NCBI GenBank assembly: GCA_964519835.1
Contig: CAZFLD010000049.1
Span: 1-33,990, forward strand
Origin: CAZFLD01 sp964519835
GTDB taxonomy: Bacteria; Spirochaetota; Spirochaetia; DSM-27196; CAZFLD01
Direction of reading: 5' to 3'
Length of the DNA: 33,990 bases
Below, one piece after another: positions 1 to 7,800 of the stretch. Position 1 is the first letter of the stretch; every line of letters starts with the position of its first letter. The notes under the pieces are model-generated. The model saw only the letters and a program-made list of their open reading frames with translations. It had not been told where the DNA came from and did not search any database. The translations under genes were made by a program, and so were the position numbers.

Positions 1-59
1 ATGCCCCCAACAATGCCCCCAACAATGCCCCCAACAATGCCCCCAACAATGCCCCAATA
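1..59. repeat. 12-bp tandem repeat at window edge
   Basis: Four perfect copies of the 12-bp unit atgcccccaaca fill positions 1-48, followed by two degenerate partial copies to about 65. Because 12 is a multiple of three, plus frame 1 reads MPPT four times, then MPQ and a stop at 58-60. The array may be the end of a coding repeat entering from upstream or a non-coding minisatellite; the window edge prevents a decision. On the minus strand the repeat lies well beyond the stop of the OmpA-like gene. Confidence 0.85.
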
Positions 60-247
60 ATGCCTAATGAGGTCAAAAGGTATTTGGGGAAGCAGTCGGG
101 TTTCGAGCGGTCCGGTTGCTCGATTATCCGCAGTTAGGTCCGAAGCTCGGATCGACGAACCGGCTCGAGAGAGAAGTTGCGCCGTCACAATTCTTTACCG
201 CAGAGACACCACCATTACTTTACCCAACAGGCTTTGGATCAGTTCAG

Positions 248-1468
248 TCAGTTTTCCATAATCGTGATTTCAACACGACGGTTTTTGCGCATGTTGGCTT
301 CAGTGTCGTTCGGGGCAACGGGATCTCGGGCGCCCATTCCACGGTAGACAAGCTGATCCCGCTCCCGCACACTAAGCTCCAGGAGGAACTCGCCCACGGC
401 CCGGGCCCGCTGTTCAGAGAGAGCCTGACGCCCGGCCTCCGTACCCGCAAGCGCGGTGTGCCCGGTAACCATCAGATCCCGGTCCGGATACCGGGCGAGG
501 ACCTCCGCTATGCGTCGGAGCTTTTCCCGCTCAGTGTCTATGAGCACGGCCGAATCCGGCAGAAAGCGAATGTCCTCCAGACTAATCGTGACACCGTCCT
601 CGGTGGCTTCGACGTTTGTGTTTTCGAGACCATCGAGGTCACGTCGTATGTCGTCGGCAACCCGATCTCGATCGAGAATACTCGACTCGACAACACGCGC
701 CTCTGCAGTGCCCTCGTATCGAATTGAATCACCCGAGGCGAGCTCCCAGATAAACAGGTACTCCTCCTCGTATTCGTGCGGCCGTCCCCGGTCTCGATCC
801 CAATACATAAGCTGATCCGAGTAGCCGGTCACGAGTACCGGACGGAGCGGCCCGGGACCTGAAGGCACGCGAAAAAAGACGTTGTAGCTGATGGAAAGCT
901 GATCGTAGGTTTTTCCGTCCCGCTCGACCACACCGAGGTACTCGTAGCGGACCGGCATGGTAAACCGGAACGGCTCCTCGATCTCAAACACTCGTCTGAG
1001 ATCATGAACCTCCTCGCCGTCCCGGGTCCACGTATCGCCGGGACTGACCGGTTCCTCCGGAAAGATCGGCACGTCGCGGACCGTCGGCACGTAGTACTCA
1101 TCGGGCACTTCATAGTTGCCAAAAACGTCCCTGCGAAAGTCAGAGTGGTACTGGTCCTCGTATTGGAAGGCGCTCTGAAGCCCCTCTGTCTGAGCTGAAT
1201 GGAGGTATTCGACCTCCAGTTGAGCGGTATTCCCGTTGGTCTCAGCCACTCGCACGGCGATGCGGTTCAACAGGTTCGCTCGATGCGAGTACTCGCCGTT
1301 GTAGAAAACGTATTGGTCCACGGTTGAAAGAATACGATAGAGCTCTCCCTCGGCGTATTGGTATCGGAACTCTACCGCCTCTTGGGCCGCTGCGGGGGGC
1401 GTCGAGAAACAGAGTCCAAGGACCAGAAAAGTAGCGAAACTAAAAACACAAGTCATGCGAACGGTCAT
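248..1468 (-). CDS. Secreted OmpA-family C-terminal domain protein
   Basis: A 406-residue exported envelope protein. The N-terminus has a signal peptide (Arg near the start, a hydrophobic run, then AAAQ at about residue 29). A long beta-rich middle region matches nothing I recognise. The last ~110 residues form an OmpA-like peptidoglycan-binding domain: the stretch around IRFLPDSAVL, a VTGHTA motif, and near the C-terminus the diagnostic NMRKNRRVEI. Proteins of this type anchor the outer membrane to the cell wall; the middle domain may have a separate role. I chose the ATG at 1468 over an in-frame GTG at 1507 because GAAGGA sits at good spacing before it and the signal peptide begins there. 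It is divergent from the DbpA-like gene. Domain call confident, exact function unknown. Confidence 0.85.
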   Translation of the reverse strand: MTVRMTCVFSFATFLVLGLCFSTPPAAAQEAVEFRYQYAEGELYRILSTVDQYVFYNGEYSHRANLLNRIAVRVAETNGNTAQLEVEYLHSAQTEGLQSAFQYEDQYHSDFRRDVFGNYEVPDEYYVPTVRDVPIFPEEPVSPGDTWTRDGEEVHDLRRVFEIEEPFRFTMPVRYEYLGVVERDGKTYDQLSISYNVFFRVPSGPGPLRPVLVTGYSDQLMYWDRDRGRPHEYEEEYLFIWELASGDSIRYEGTAEARVVESSILDRDRVADDIRRDLDGLENTNVEATEDGVTISLEDIRFLPDSAVLIDTEREKLRRIAEVLARYPDRDLMVTGHTALAGTEAGRQALSEQRARAVGEFLLELSVRERDQLVYRGMGARDPVAPNDTEANMRKNRRVEITIMEN

Positions 1469-1499
1469 GCTAAATCCTTCGGAAGTATGTGCACTTGAG

Positions 1500-1552
1500 T
1501 TTATCACGAGCTCGGCGCAATCTTGACAAGGCCCGCGGTGACCTAATATGGT
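1500..1552. promoter_or_regulatory. Divergent overlapping promoters, OmpA-like / DbpA-like genes
   Basis: On the plus strand TTGACA (1523-1528) is followed after 18 bp by TATGGT (1547-1552), or after 15 bp by TAATAT (1544-1549). On the minus strand TTGTCA (1529-1524) is followed after 18 bp by GATAAA (1505-1500). The two -35 hexamers share five bases, so RNA polymerase could occupy only one direction at a time. The minus promoter would give a leader of about 25 nt with a Shine-Dalgarno site; the plus promoter would give about 150 nt. Confidence 0.45.
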
Positions 1553-1708
1553 GAGCTTGCAAGCTAAGAATATACAGCGGGACGATTTAGTAAAGTTTTG
1601 ATTTAGACGGGTCCGCCGGTAGTTTTGTGCAAAACACCCATTTTAGCTTTATGCTGTCCGCTTGTTACTCTTAAAGAGGCAAAGACCCGCGCAGAGGAGC
1701 TCGCAACT

Positions 1709-2152
1709 GTGAACGAAGAAGATCTACAGGCCCTTAAAGATAAGCTTTCGACCATCGTCGACGAGATTAAGACCAACTCCAACCCGGGAGAGATAGACGA
1801 AGTTCGTCGCATTTTCCGGAAGTCGGTTCCGTTTTTTATGAGGGCTTACGTTGCCGCCTACCTTCTCAAAGGGAAAGAAGCCTCACCGCGCCAACGCAAG
1901 TCTTCCGCTGAGATGGCCACCCTGTTTGTCGGCATCGGTAAAAACCGCCGTGTCTTCCCTCGTGACATCATTCAGCTCTTTTCCGGAGTTGACGGGATCG
2001 AAGCACCGGATATCGGTGAAATCAAGATCCTCGAAAACTACTCCTTTGTGGAAGTAAAAAAGGAAAAGGCAGATGCGGCGATCGCAGAGCTGAACGGCCA
2101 GGAATTCAGGAAGCGAAAGCTAAATGTGAACTACGCGCGCCGCCGCGATTGA
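1709..2152 (+). CDS. DbpA-type RNA-binding domain protein (no helicase)
   Basis: A 147-residue protein whose last ~75 residues match the RNA-binding domain found at the C-terminus of DEAD-box helicases such as DbpA: LFVGIGKNRRVFP, then IGEIKILENYSFVEV, ending in LNVNYARRRD. The helicase core is absent. The N-terminal ~65 residues are charged and helical. It probably binds structured RNA (rRNA in the DbpA case), but as a stand-alone protein its target is unknown. The GTG at 1709 is preferred because GAGGAG lies 9 bases upstream; the frame stays open back to an ATG-less GTG at 1625, but that extension looks non-coding and has no ribosome binding site. A seven-codon upstream ORF (1651-1674) lies in the leader. 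Convergent with the next gene, 25 bp apart. Confidence 0.75.
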   Translation: MNEEDLQALKDKLSTIVDEIKTNSNPGEIDEVRRIFRKSVPFFMRAYVAAYLLKGKEASPRQRKSSAEMATLFVGIGKNRRVFPRDIIQLFSGVDGIEAPDIGEIKILENYSFVEVKKEKADAAIAELNGQEFRKRKLNVNYARRRD

Positions 2153-2177
2153 CCGTTCTTTAGATTCTGAAGGCCGC

Positions 2178-3413
2178 TTATACCACAAGACTAATCATCA
2201 GAACGGCCAGGTACCAGTTAACAAACAGACCCATAAAAAAGCTCGCCGCCGAAACAAGCTCATAGATTCGCGCGCGCCGCGCGCACCAACGGGCCATTTC
2301 CTCGGCATCAGCAGCATACACGTAGAATCCAACCAGCGGGTTTTCGCTTTTGTGCAACTCGCCGTTGCCACTTTCACCGTAAGCGATAAAGCCGGGGTGT
2401 TGCGACCCGGCTGCAACCACCGGAAACCTTTGGTCGCCGGTATCCGCGTCACCGAGGGAGGCCGAGAGGCGTGCCGGGGGCCTGCCGCGAAAGTGGGCTC
2501 CCGCCCTGAGAAGCCGTTCGGCTTCCTCCCAGCGCACCTGCTTTTTGACAAATCGACTACCGTTGGGAAGCGTCGTGGAATCCCGGTTTTCGGCACTAAA
2601 ATACCTCGCTGGTAACCGCAATAAATCCCGCTGCGCCCGTAAAAAACGGGCGGTGTGCCAGAGTCGTCGATAGCCAAAATAGAGGAGAACTCCGGGCGGC
2701 AGAAATGGATACAGCGGCACCAGGCCGGCGGTAACCGCTACGACCGCGACGCTCCACACTTCCGGGCTACGGGAAAAGAGGTAGGCGAGGATAAACAGTC
2801 CAAGAGACCCGATGGCAATCGACACCGGCGTAAACTGGTTCCAGTACTCGTTCCGCTGCCGAGCACTCCAGATGGCACGCTCGAGGAATGTCTCCGGCTC
2901 CCCGTCAAAAAACACAACCAAAAGAGGACTCTCTCGCGTGCCGTCGAACTCCAACCGACCGGCTTGGGCGGACAACTCGCCGGCGATAAAAACGCCTGAT
3001 CCCTCGGGCAGGCTACTAACCCGCTCCCATCGCACCGCTGCGGGGGCCTCGTCGGAAATGGCGCTCCCGGGCCGCGTCTGGTCCGGATCGGTGCCGCTGT
3101 ACAAACTCGACGACAGCATGTAGACGCGGACACCGGTCATGGCGGCGGACACCGAACGCGACGCCGTTCGAATCCAGATGCGGTTGTTTCCCTGAATAGC
3201 TTCCAGCGTGCCGAATGCACAAAAGCGACCGGCCGGTTTCTCGCCCTCTATCGGCCGACCGATTCGGGCGGTCGACACATCGGGCTCGAGAGATGCCGCG
3301 AGGAGCCTACGGCGGAAACGCCGCCATTCGTTGCGAACAAAAAATGCGCCGGCTGCGGGAACTGCACCGTAGAACAGCACTATCGCGGCGACAACTACGG
3401 CGAGTTGGTACAT
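2178..3413 (-). CDS. Uncharacterised multi-pass membrane protein
   Basis: A 411-residue membrane protein I do not recognise. Visible features: a hydrophobic N-terminal segment (about 3-25), a soluble region of ~170 residues, two or three membrane segments at about 195-255 (one containing SIAIGSLGLFILAYLF), a second soluble, Arg-rich stretch of ~120 residues, and a C-terminal membrane segment ending MISLVV. The soluble part between the first and second membrane regions has the spacing of an E3-ligase-like or OB-type membrane-anchored fold, but I see no catalytic motif that would support a function. The ATG at 3413 has GAGG about 11 bases upstream. It is divergent from the metallo-hydrolase gene with only 46 bp between starts. 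Confidence 0.7.
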   Translation of the reverse strand: MYQLAVVVAAIVLFYGAVPAAGAFFVRNEWRRFRRRLLAASLEPDVSTARIGRPIEGEKPAGRFCAFGTLEAIQGNNRIWIRTASRSVSAAMTGVRVYMLSSSLYSGTDPDQTRPGSAISDEAPAAVRWERVSSLPEGSGVFIAGELSAQAGRLEFDGTRESPLLVVFFDGEPETFLERAIWSARQRNEYWNQFTPVSIAIGSLGLFILAYLFSRSPEVWSVAVVAVTAGLVPLYPFLPPGVLLYFGYRRLWHTARFLRAQRDLLRLPARYFSAENRDSTTLPNGSRFVKKQVRWEEAERLLRAGAHFRGRPPARLSASLGDADTGDQRFPVVAAGSQHPGFIAYGESGNGELHKSENPLVGFYVYAADAEEMARWCARRARIYELVSAASFFMGLFVNWYLAVLMISLVV

Positions 3414-3459
3414 TTAATCGCTTGCCTCAAGGCGTAATTGCCAATACTGTCATCCTACC

Positions 3460-4134
3460 ATGATCGAACGTATCATTGTAGGTCCGCTCTTTACCAACGC
3501 GTATGTCGTTTCCATAGGGAAAAAAGAATGTATTGTAATTGATCCAGGCGCTGAAGGCGAAAAAATCCGTTCGCGCCTGGAAGTGTTGAACGTTGCCCCT
3601 AAGGCAATTATCGCCACCCACGGGCACATCGACCATACGGGAGCCATTAACCACATTCTCGACGCATACGACGCCGACATCCCAGTGTGCATTCACGAAG
3701 CCGATGCCGCCTTTTTTGCAGAATCAGCTGCCCAGACAAACCGGGAAACGTTTGCTCAGTTCGGGGACCAAGGCACGGAGGTTCTGGACGAGCTGTTCAA
3801 CGAGACCCCGAAGCCGACGGTATTTCTGAAGCATGGGGACACGATCCTGGATTCCGACCTGCAGGTACTCTGCACACCGGGACACACGCCCGGAGGAATC
3901 AGTCTGTACTCCGAGGAACGGGGAGTCGTCTTTAGCGGAGACACGCTTTTTTTTAAAGGGATCGGCCGAACCGACATTCCCGGTGGAGACGCCGGCCGGC
4001 TCCGGGACAGCATCGAGAAAGTGCTTTTTGAGTTGCCGCCGGAGACGCGTCTGTTTCCCGGGCACGGCCCCAACAGCACGATAGAGCGGGAGAGAAAAAA
4101 CAATCCGTTGGTTTCAGACGGGCAGCCGATCTAG
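3460..4134 (+). CDS. MBL-fold metallo-hydrolase (glyoxalase II-like)
   Basis: A 224-residue zinc or iron hydrolase of the metallo-beta-lactamase superfamily. The metal motif THGHIDHTGA lies at residues 53-62 (H54, H56, D58, H59), followed by the further ligands in CTPGHTPGG, SGDTLF and LFPGHGP, all in the expected order. Length and the missing C-terminal recognition domain fit the short glyoxalase II-like group (hydroxyacylglutathione hydrolase family or persulfide dioxygenase relatives); the substrate cannot be assigned from sequence. I see no Shine-Dalgarno sequence before the ATG. The stop codon overlaps that of the convergent small gene: both stops use the palindrome CTAG at 4131-4134. 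Confidence 0.88.
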   Translation: MIERIIVGPLFTNAYVVSIGKKECIVIDPGAEGEKIRSRLEVLNVAPKAIIATHGHIDHTGAINHILDAYDADIPVCIHEADAAFFAESAAQTNRETFAQFGDQGTEVLDELFNETPKPTVFLKHGDTILDSDLQVLCTPGHTPGGISLYSEERGVVFSGDTLFFKGIGRTDIPGGDAGRLRDSIEKVLFELPPETRLFPGHGPNSTIERERKNNPLVSDGQPI

Positions 4135-4517
4135 GCGACGTAGTCAAAAAGCAGACCCACCCCGGGCTCGGTGAGTCGCGACGCAACTTCAGCGACAACC
4201 GGCTCAAAGTCGAGCTCCTCTACAACACTATTGGACTCGCTGCCGGGAATCGGCCGGCTCGTAGGCGAGGGAGCGCGTTCGGAGGCACGAACACCGGTGA
4301 GACGTTCGATGAGTGCATCGAGCATCTGAAGTTTTGTAAGGCTGTACCCTTCCGTGCTCGTGCCGGTCGGGACTCCCTGCACGTGCTTGAACCGCGCGTA
4401 CATCGCATCGGCCGCCAACGGCAGAGAGATAGGTGTCTTTGTGAATCGAGCGCGCAGAATGCTCGTTAGCTGGACGGCCTGCCTGCTTGTTTGCGCCGCC
4501 GACATAAAATCGACCAC
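4131..4517 (-). CDS. Small conserved-looking hypothetical protein
   Basis: About 128 residues with no family I recognise, no signal peptide and no membrane segment. The N-terminal half is basic and helical (QTSRQAVQLTSILRARF), with a MYARFKHVQGVP stretch. A Pro/Ser-rich linker at about 85-100 leads to an acidic C-terminus ending LLFDYVA. It looks like a real gene: codon use matches its neighbours and AGGAGG lies 5 bases before the GTG at 4517. Other starts are the GTG at 4523 and the ATG at 4505 (too far from the ribosome binding site). It follows the DksA-like gene on the same strand, so the two are probably co-transcribed, and its ribosome binding site lies in a 10-bp perfect hairpin (4518-4554). 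The context suggests a small regulator or accessory protein, but this is inference. Confidence 0.65.
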   Translation of the reverse strand: MVDFMSAAQTSRQAVQLTSILRARFTKTPISLPLAADAMYARFKHVQGVPTGTSTEGYSLTKLQMLDALIERLTGVRASERAPSPTSRPIPGSESNSVVEELDFEPVVAEVASRLTEPGVGLLFDYVA

Positions 4518-4554
4518 AAACACCTCCTACATGATTTATCGGAAGGAGGTGTTT
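4518..4554 (-). promoter_or_regulatory. Perfect inverted repeat hiding the ribosome binding site
   Basis: AAACACCTCC (4518-4527) and GGAGGTGTTT (4545-4554) form a perfect 10-bp inverted repeat around a 17-base spacer. In the minus-strand mRNA the 3' arm is the Shine-Dalgarno sequence of the gene starting at 4517, and the start codon follows the stem directly. There is no following T-run on either strand, so it is not an ordinary terminator. It could be a translational switch in RNA or a DNA operator for a dimeric regulator. Confidence 0.7.
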
Positions 4555-4578
4555 GCCCTATAAGCGTTTAATAAGCGG

Positions 4579-4935
4579 CTATCGGTTGCGCCGTTCTATC
4601 TCGTTTTGATACTCGACCCGGTACAAGGCATATGGAATTGCCTCGAGCCGCTCTTTGGGAATGGGCTTGCCGCTCTTGAGACAGATACCGTATTTGCCGT
4701 TCTCTATGCGGGCCAAAGCTGCCTCGATAAGGCGCAGGCGTTTTACTTCCTGTGCTCCGAGGGCACCGATCAAGCGCTTGTCTATGTCCGTGCTTGCAAT
4801 ATCGACCAGGTCCTTGGAATCGTCGGACGCAGCAATTTCGCGAAACTCTTGATCTTCGGCGGCGAGATTCTCGAGGATCTCTCGCTTTAGGTCGAGCAGC
4901 TTGGATTTCATTCGCTCGACGAACTCGTTGTCCAT
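4579..4935 (-). CDS. DksA/TraR-family regulator with degenerate zinc finger
   Basis: A 118-residue protein with the DksA/TraR architecture: an N-terminal coiled-coil pair, the tip motif DLVDIA matching the DxxDxA signature that enters the RNA polymerase secondary channel, and the C-terminal helix with the conserved IPKERLEAIPYA. Family members tune transcription initiation with ppGpp. The zinc finger is largely lost: of the four usual cysteines only the first remains (YGICLKSGKPIP), and the second pair is replaced (ALYRVEYQ). The fold may therefore hold without metal. I chose the ATG at 4935 because the DksA homology begins just after it and GAAGG precedes it by 8 bases; the open frame upstream to 5217 looks non-coding. 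It is divergent from infA and upstream of the small hypothetical gene. Confidence 0.85.
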   Translation of the reverse strand: MDNEFVERMKSKLLDLKREILENLAAEDQEFREIAASDDSKDLVDIASTDIDKRLIGALGAQEVKRLRLIEAALARIENGKYGICLKSGKPIPKERLEAIPYALYRVEYQNEIERRNR

Positions 4936-5018
4936 CCTTAGAGCCTTCCCGGGGGTTTCGATTTTGGGTGCCTTAATTTGAACAAAAGGTATAAGAAAGT
5001 CAACTGGTACTCGTTTTG

Positions 5019-5046
5019 TTGACACGTGGCTTCGATTTCGTAAAGA
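5019..5046 (+). promoter_or_regulatory. Candidate infA promoter
   Basis: A perfect -35 TTGACA (5019-5024) is followed after 16 bp by the weak -10 TAAAGA (5041-5046). Transcription would start near 5053, leaving a leader of about 40 nt that contains the infA Shine-Dalgarno sequence GGAGG. Confidence 0.35.
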
Positions 5047-5092
5047 TTGCAATAGTAATGCCAAGCTGTGAGGCATAAACCCTGGAGGTCGA

Positions 5093-5311
5093 GTGGCAAA
5101 AGAAGAGGCAATAGAAGTCGAGGGCGTTGTCCGGGAGTCTCTCCCAAACACAATGTTCCGTGTCGAACTCAAAAATGGACACGTTATACTAACCCACCTG
5201 TCCGGCAAGATGCGCAAACACTACATCCGGATCGTCCCGGGCGACCGAGTCAAGGTTGCGCTTTCACCCTATGACCTAACCCGCGGAAGAATCATTTACC
5301 GAGAGCGGTAG
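5093..5311 (+). CDS. infA: Translation initiation factor IF-1
   Basis: A 72-residue protein, the exact usual length for IF-1, consisting of one OB-fold (S1-like) domain. Recognisable elements are MAKEEAIEVEG at the start, the central LKNGHVILTHLSGKMRKHYIRI and GDRVKVALSPYDLTRGRI near the end. IF-1 binds the A site of the 30S subunit and helps IF-2 and IF-3 select the initiator tRNA. The start is GTG with CTGGAGGT 4-5 bases upstream. It stands alone on the plus strand, divergent from the DksA-like gene and convergent with smr. Confidence 0.97.
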   Translation: MAKEEAIEVEGVVRESLPNTMFRVELKNGHVILTHLSGKMRKHYIRIVPGDRVKVALSPYDLTRGRIIYRER

Positions 5312-5327
5312 CCGCGCCGCGCATCCA

Positions 5328-5819
5328 TCAGCGATGTTTGGTGCGGGGCTGCCGCAGAACCACCCAAACAGCACCAGCACCTCCGTTCTTTGTGTCCGCA
5401 GGGCCACGCATACCCGCATGGCTGTAGGACTCCAGCGTTTTGTGCACGAGCGAACGAAGAACCGGCGCATGTTTGGAATGGAGCCCCTTCCCATGAATGA
5501 TTAGGACTTTACCAAGGCCCCGCGACACGGATACGTCGAGAAACGCGATAAGACGCCTCCGCGCCTCGTCCTCACGGAGGCCATGTAAGTCCAGCTCATC
5601 TTCGATGGGTAGCTTCCGGGGCGCCACGTTTTGCGCCCGTGGTTGCTGTTCGTCGTCGCCCGCGTGGGAAAGTCGATCCTGCACATCCGACTCGGTCGGA
5701 CCATACTTCTCCATTAGCCGGTCCATGCGCCGCCGTTGATCCCGCTCTTCCCGATCGTGCCAGGCGTCGAGTATCTTGCCAAAATCCAACTCTTTACTCT
5801 CCCTCTCGAAGCAAGTCAT
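5328..5819 (-). CDS. Smr domain protein
   Basis: A 163-residue protein with a C-terminal Smr (small MutS-related) domain: LDLHGLREDEA at about 76-86 and the HGKG motif at 109-112. Stand-alone Smr proteins are nucleic acid-binding endonucleases, acting on DNA or on mRNA of stalled ribosomes (the SmrB group); which applies cannot be read here. The N-terminal ~70 residues are charged and helical, and contain RRRMDRLMEKYG. Its start overlaps the end of the BatD/BatE gene by 26 bases, so it is the last gene of the long minus-strand unit beginning with argJ. It has no obvious functional link to the Bat proteins. Confidence 0.88.
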   Translation of the reverse strand: MTCFERESKELDFGKILDAWHDREERDQRRRMDRLMEKYGPTESDVQDRLSHAGDDEQQPRAQNVAPRKLPIEDELDLHGLREDEARRRLIAFLDVSVSRGLGKVLIIHGKGLHSKHAPVLRSLVHKTLESYSHAGMRGPADTKNGGAGAVWVVLRQPRTKHR

Positions 5820-7800
5820 GATCTCGAATCCACCCTTCTACGCCGTAGCCGGTTGTGACCAATACAAAGTCGCCGGTCATGGCGCCCGGACGAACCGCCG
5901 TCCCTTCCGGTAACACCACCCACCGCTCCGCATCGGACTCCGGAATCCGCGTCACTACGGCACCGCCGTTGGCTACCACGGCAGGGCGATCGGACTGCTG
6001 AGCCAAACCCACGACGAACAGACCTCCAAGCCCGACGACGACGGCGGCGACCATCAGTGATACGATAATTCTTACCCCTCGTCTGCGGTGAGTGCGTATC
6101 GCAATCAGGCCAAAAAGGCCGTTCCAAGAGACGGCCAATAAAACAAAAACCAAGTCCGGGTCGATGGTGTGAGGTGGCTCGAGCTGCCCCGTCAGGCCTG
6201 CTTCGGACTCCAGACGGCGCAGTCGGTCTCGTAAGAGGTCTGAAGCCGGATTCAGCCGAATCGCTTCCCGGATGTAATAAATCGCCTGCGGAAACGCGCG
6301 AAGACGCCCAGCGATCACTGCCACGTTGTAACGGACCGCGGCGGAGTCCGGCATGTCTGACGCCAAGGCGGACAGCAGGTTAAGCCCGCCTTCAAAGTCT
6401 CCTTCCTCGGCAGCCTCGAAAGCGGCGTAATGACGGGCTTGGTCGTCGGCCGCCACTCCTCCACACGCAGTAACCAAAGGCAGGACAATAGACAATACCA
6501 AAAAGCCCGGGTTCCCTCGACGCAGCAGCAGGCAAATCGCAAAAAACAGCGGGCCGGGGACAAACAGAACGTAGCTATACCAGTGCTCGAAGAGCCGAGG
6601 TCGGTCGAGGCCCGCAAACTCCGCGGTTGGTATCGGTTGCGCGTCGCCGAGGTCGGCCTGGGCAACGATGCTCTCGCCGGCCGCCGACGCACGTGTAGAG
6701 AGAGTAAACCCCTGGCCGTGGGTCGTGCCGGACACCGGATCAAACCACCGGAGATCCGGCTGCTCGACTCGGATTTCGCCCGCACGATCAGCAATGATGG
6801 TGTAGGAAAGTGTCTTTCTGCCAACATATCCACCGTCGGAGGGGACGGCAACAAGGTCCTCGTGTGTATCCACCAGCTCCCCGCCCTCGACAACCGGTGG
6901 AGGGATGCGCAGAAACTGGAGGTTACCTTCGCCTGCGACTTCCACAACCACGTCAAACTCGCCGCCCACCTCCACGCTTTCCGGAAGGCGTTTGTGGCTG
7001 AACTCGAACTGACCAACCGCAAAAAACGGGGCAACCGACTCCGGGAGCCGGCGGACCTGCACCGAGATCGGCTCGGCAACGGACTCGATCCCGTCGTGTC
7101 TTATGATCGCCTCACCAATGTCGAGTCGCCCGGGGGCGGTCGGGGTCAGTAGGTACGACGCCACCGGAATGGAGTACAGGGTGACCTGACCAACATTTCG
7201 CGTCGCCACCCGGCCCAAGCCGTTCACTTCCGTAATAAGCCGATCGTCGCCTTGCGAAAGCGCGGGCACGGTGATGGAGTCCGGATAGACCGGCTCTACC
7301 AAATTCGTCATCAAGAGGACGAGGGGCAGGGTTTGGCCAACATACGGGGTAGGAGTCGCCACCTGCCACCGCGCGCCGAACGGCACCGTCGACGGATCAC
7401 GCTCCGTGCCAACCTGGACAAGGGCGCTGCCCAACTCGATCCTCCCGTCCGGCGATTCCGCGTAAAAGGGCCCGAGTATTCGCCGTCCCGGCGCCACCGC
7501 ATCGAACTCGAGGACAACCTCCGCAACGGGCCGGGTCCTGCCGTTCTCGTCCTCGACAACCGCACTCCGTACGAGGGGACCGCCACGTGCTTCGATAATC
7601 GGCGGATAGAGCGGCTCCACGATGCGCACGCCTTCGGCGCGGCTCGGAACCACAAACTCGACCGTCACCACCTCACCGACCGCCGCCACCTCGGGCTCAA
7701 CCGTCACCTGAGCCGGTGCGCCGGCGGCGAGGCAGAAGAGGAGGACTACCAGTCCTGAACGTCGCCCGATGGGTCGGAATCCGTTCTGTTTGCTATCCAT
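5794..7800 (-). CDS. BatD-BatE fusion: BatD domain, TPR, SH3 domain
   Basis: A 668-residue envelope protein. Order: signal peptide (1-30, ending APAQ); a BatD-like (oxygen tolerance family) periplasmic region of repeated beta domains (about 31-400); membrane segments near 409-426 and 432-448; a TPR-like helical region (about 455-533, DSAAVRYNVAVIAGRL and YYIREAIRLNPAS); two more membrane segments (550-568, 576-600); and a small SH3-like domain at the C-terminus (605-668, VLPEGTAVRPG, GVEGWIRDHDLL). In Bacteroidetes the BatD part and a TPR-membrane-SH3 protein (BatE) are separate genes, so this appears to be a fusion. ATG with AGGAG upstream; it overlaps the TPR lipoprotein gene by 55 bases. 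It likely forms the periplasmic arm of a Bat complex with BatA and BatB. Confidence 0.82.
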   Translation of the reverse strand: MDSKQNGFRPIGRRSGLVVLLFCLAAGAPAQVTVEPEVAAVGEVVTVEFVVPSRAEGVRIVEPLYPPIIEARGGPLVRSAVVEDENGRTRPVAEVVLEFDAVAPGRRILGPFYAESPDGRIELGSALVQVGTERDPSTVPFGARWQVATPTPYVGQTLPLVLLMTNLVEPVYPDSITVPALSQGDDRLITEVNGLGRVATRNVGQVTLYSIPVASYLLTPTAPGRLDIGEAIIRHDGIESVAEPISVQVRRLPESVAPFFAVGQFEFSHKRLPESVEVGGEFDVVVEVAGEGNLQFLRIPPPVVEGGELVDTHEDLVAVPSDGGYVGRKTLSYTIIADRAGEIRVEQPDLRWFDPVSGTTHGQGFTLSTRASAAGESIVAQADLGDAQPIPTAEFAGLDRPRLFEHWYSYVLFVPGPLFFAICLLLRRGNPGFLVLSIVLPLVTACGGVAADDQARHYAAFEAAEEGDFEGGLNLLSALASDMPDSAAVRYNVAVIAGRLRAFPQAIYYIREAIRLNPASDLLRDRLRRLESEAGLTGQLEPPHTIDPDLVFVLLAVSWNGLFGLIAIRTHRRRGVRIIVSLMVAAVVVGLGGLFVVGLAQQSDRPAVVANGGAVVTRIPESDAERWVVLPEGTAVRPGAMTGDFVLVTTGYGVEGWIRDHDLLREGE

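Noticed and set aside
60..247. Possible tRNA or small RNA downstream of the OmpA-like gene
   Set aside because: No cloverleaf, no T-loop motif and no terminator could be assembled from this stretch.
116..727. 203-codon plus-strand ORF opposite the OmpA-like gene
   Set aside because: Antisense to a clear OmpA C-terminal domain, without motif or ribosome binding site.
4936..5217. N-terminal extension of the DksA-like protein
   Set aside because: No family similarity; it would run into the infA gene, and a start with ribosome binding site exists at 4935.
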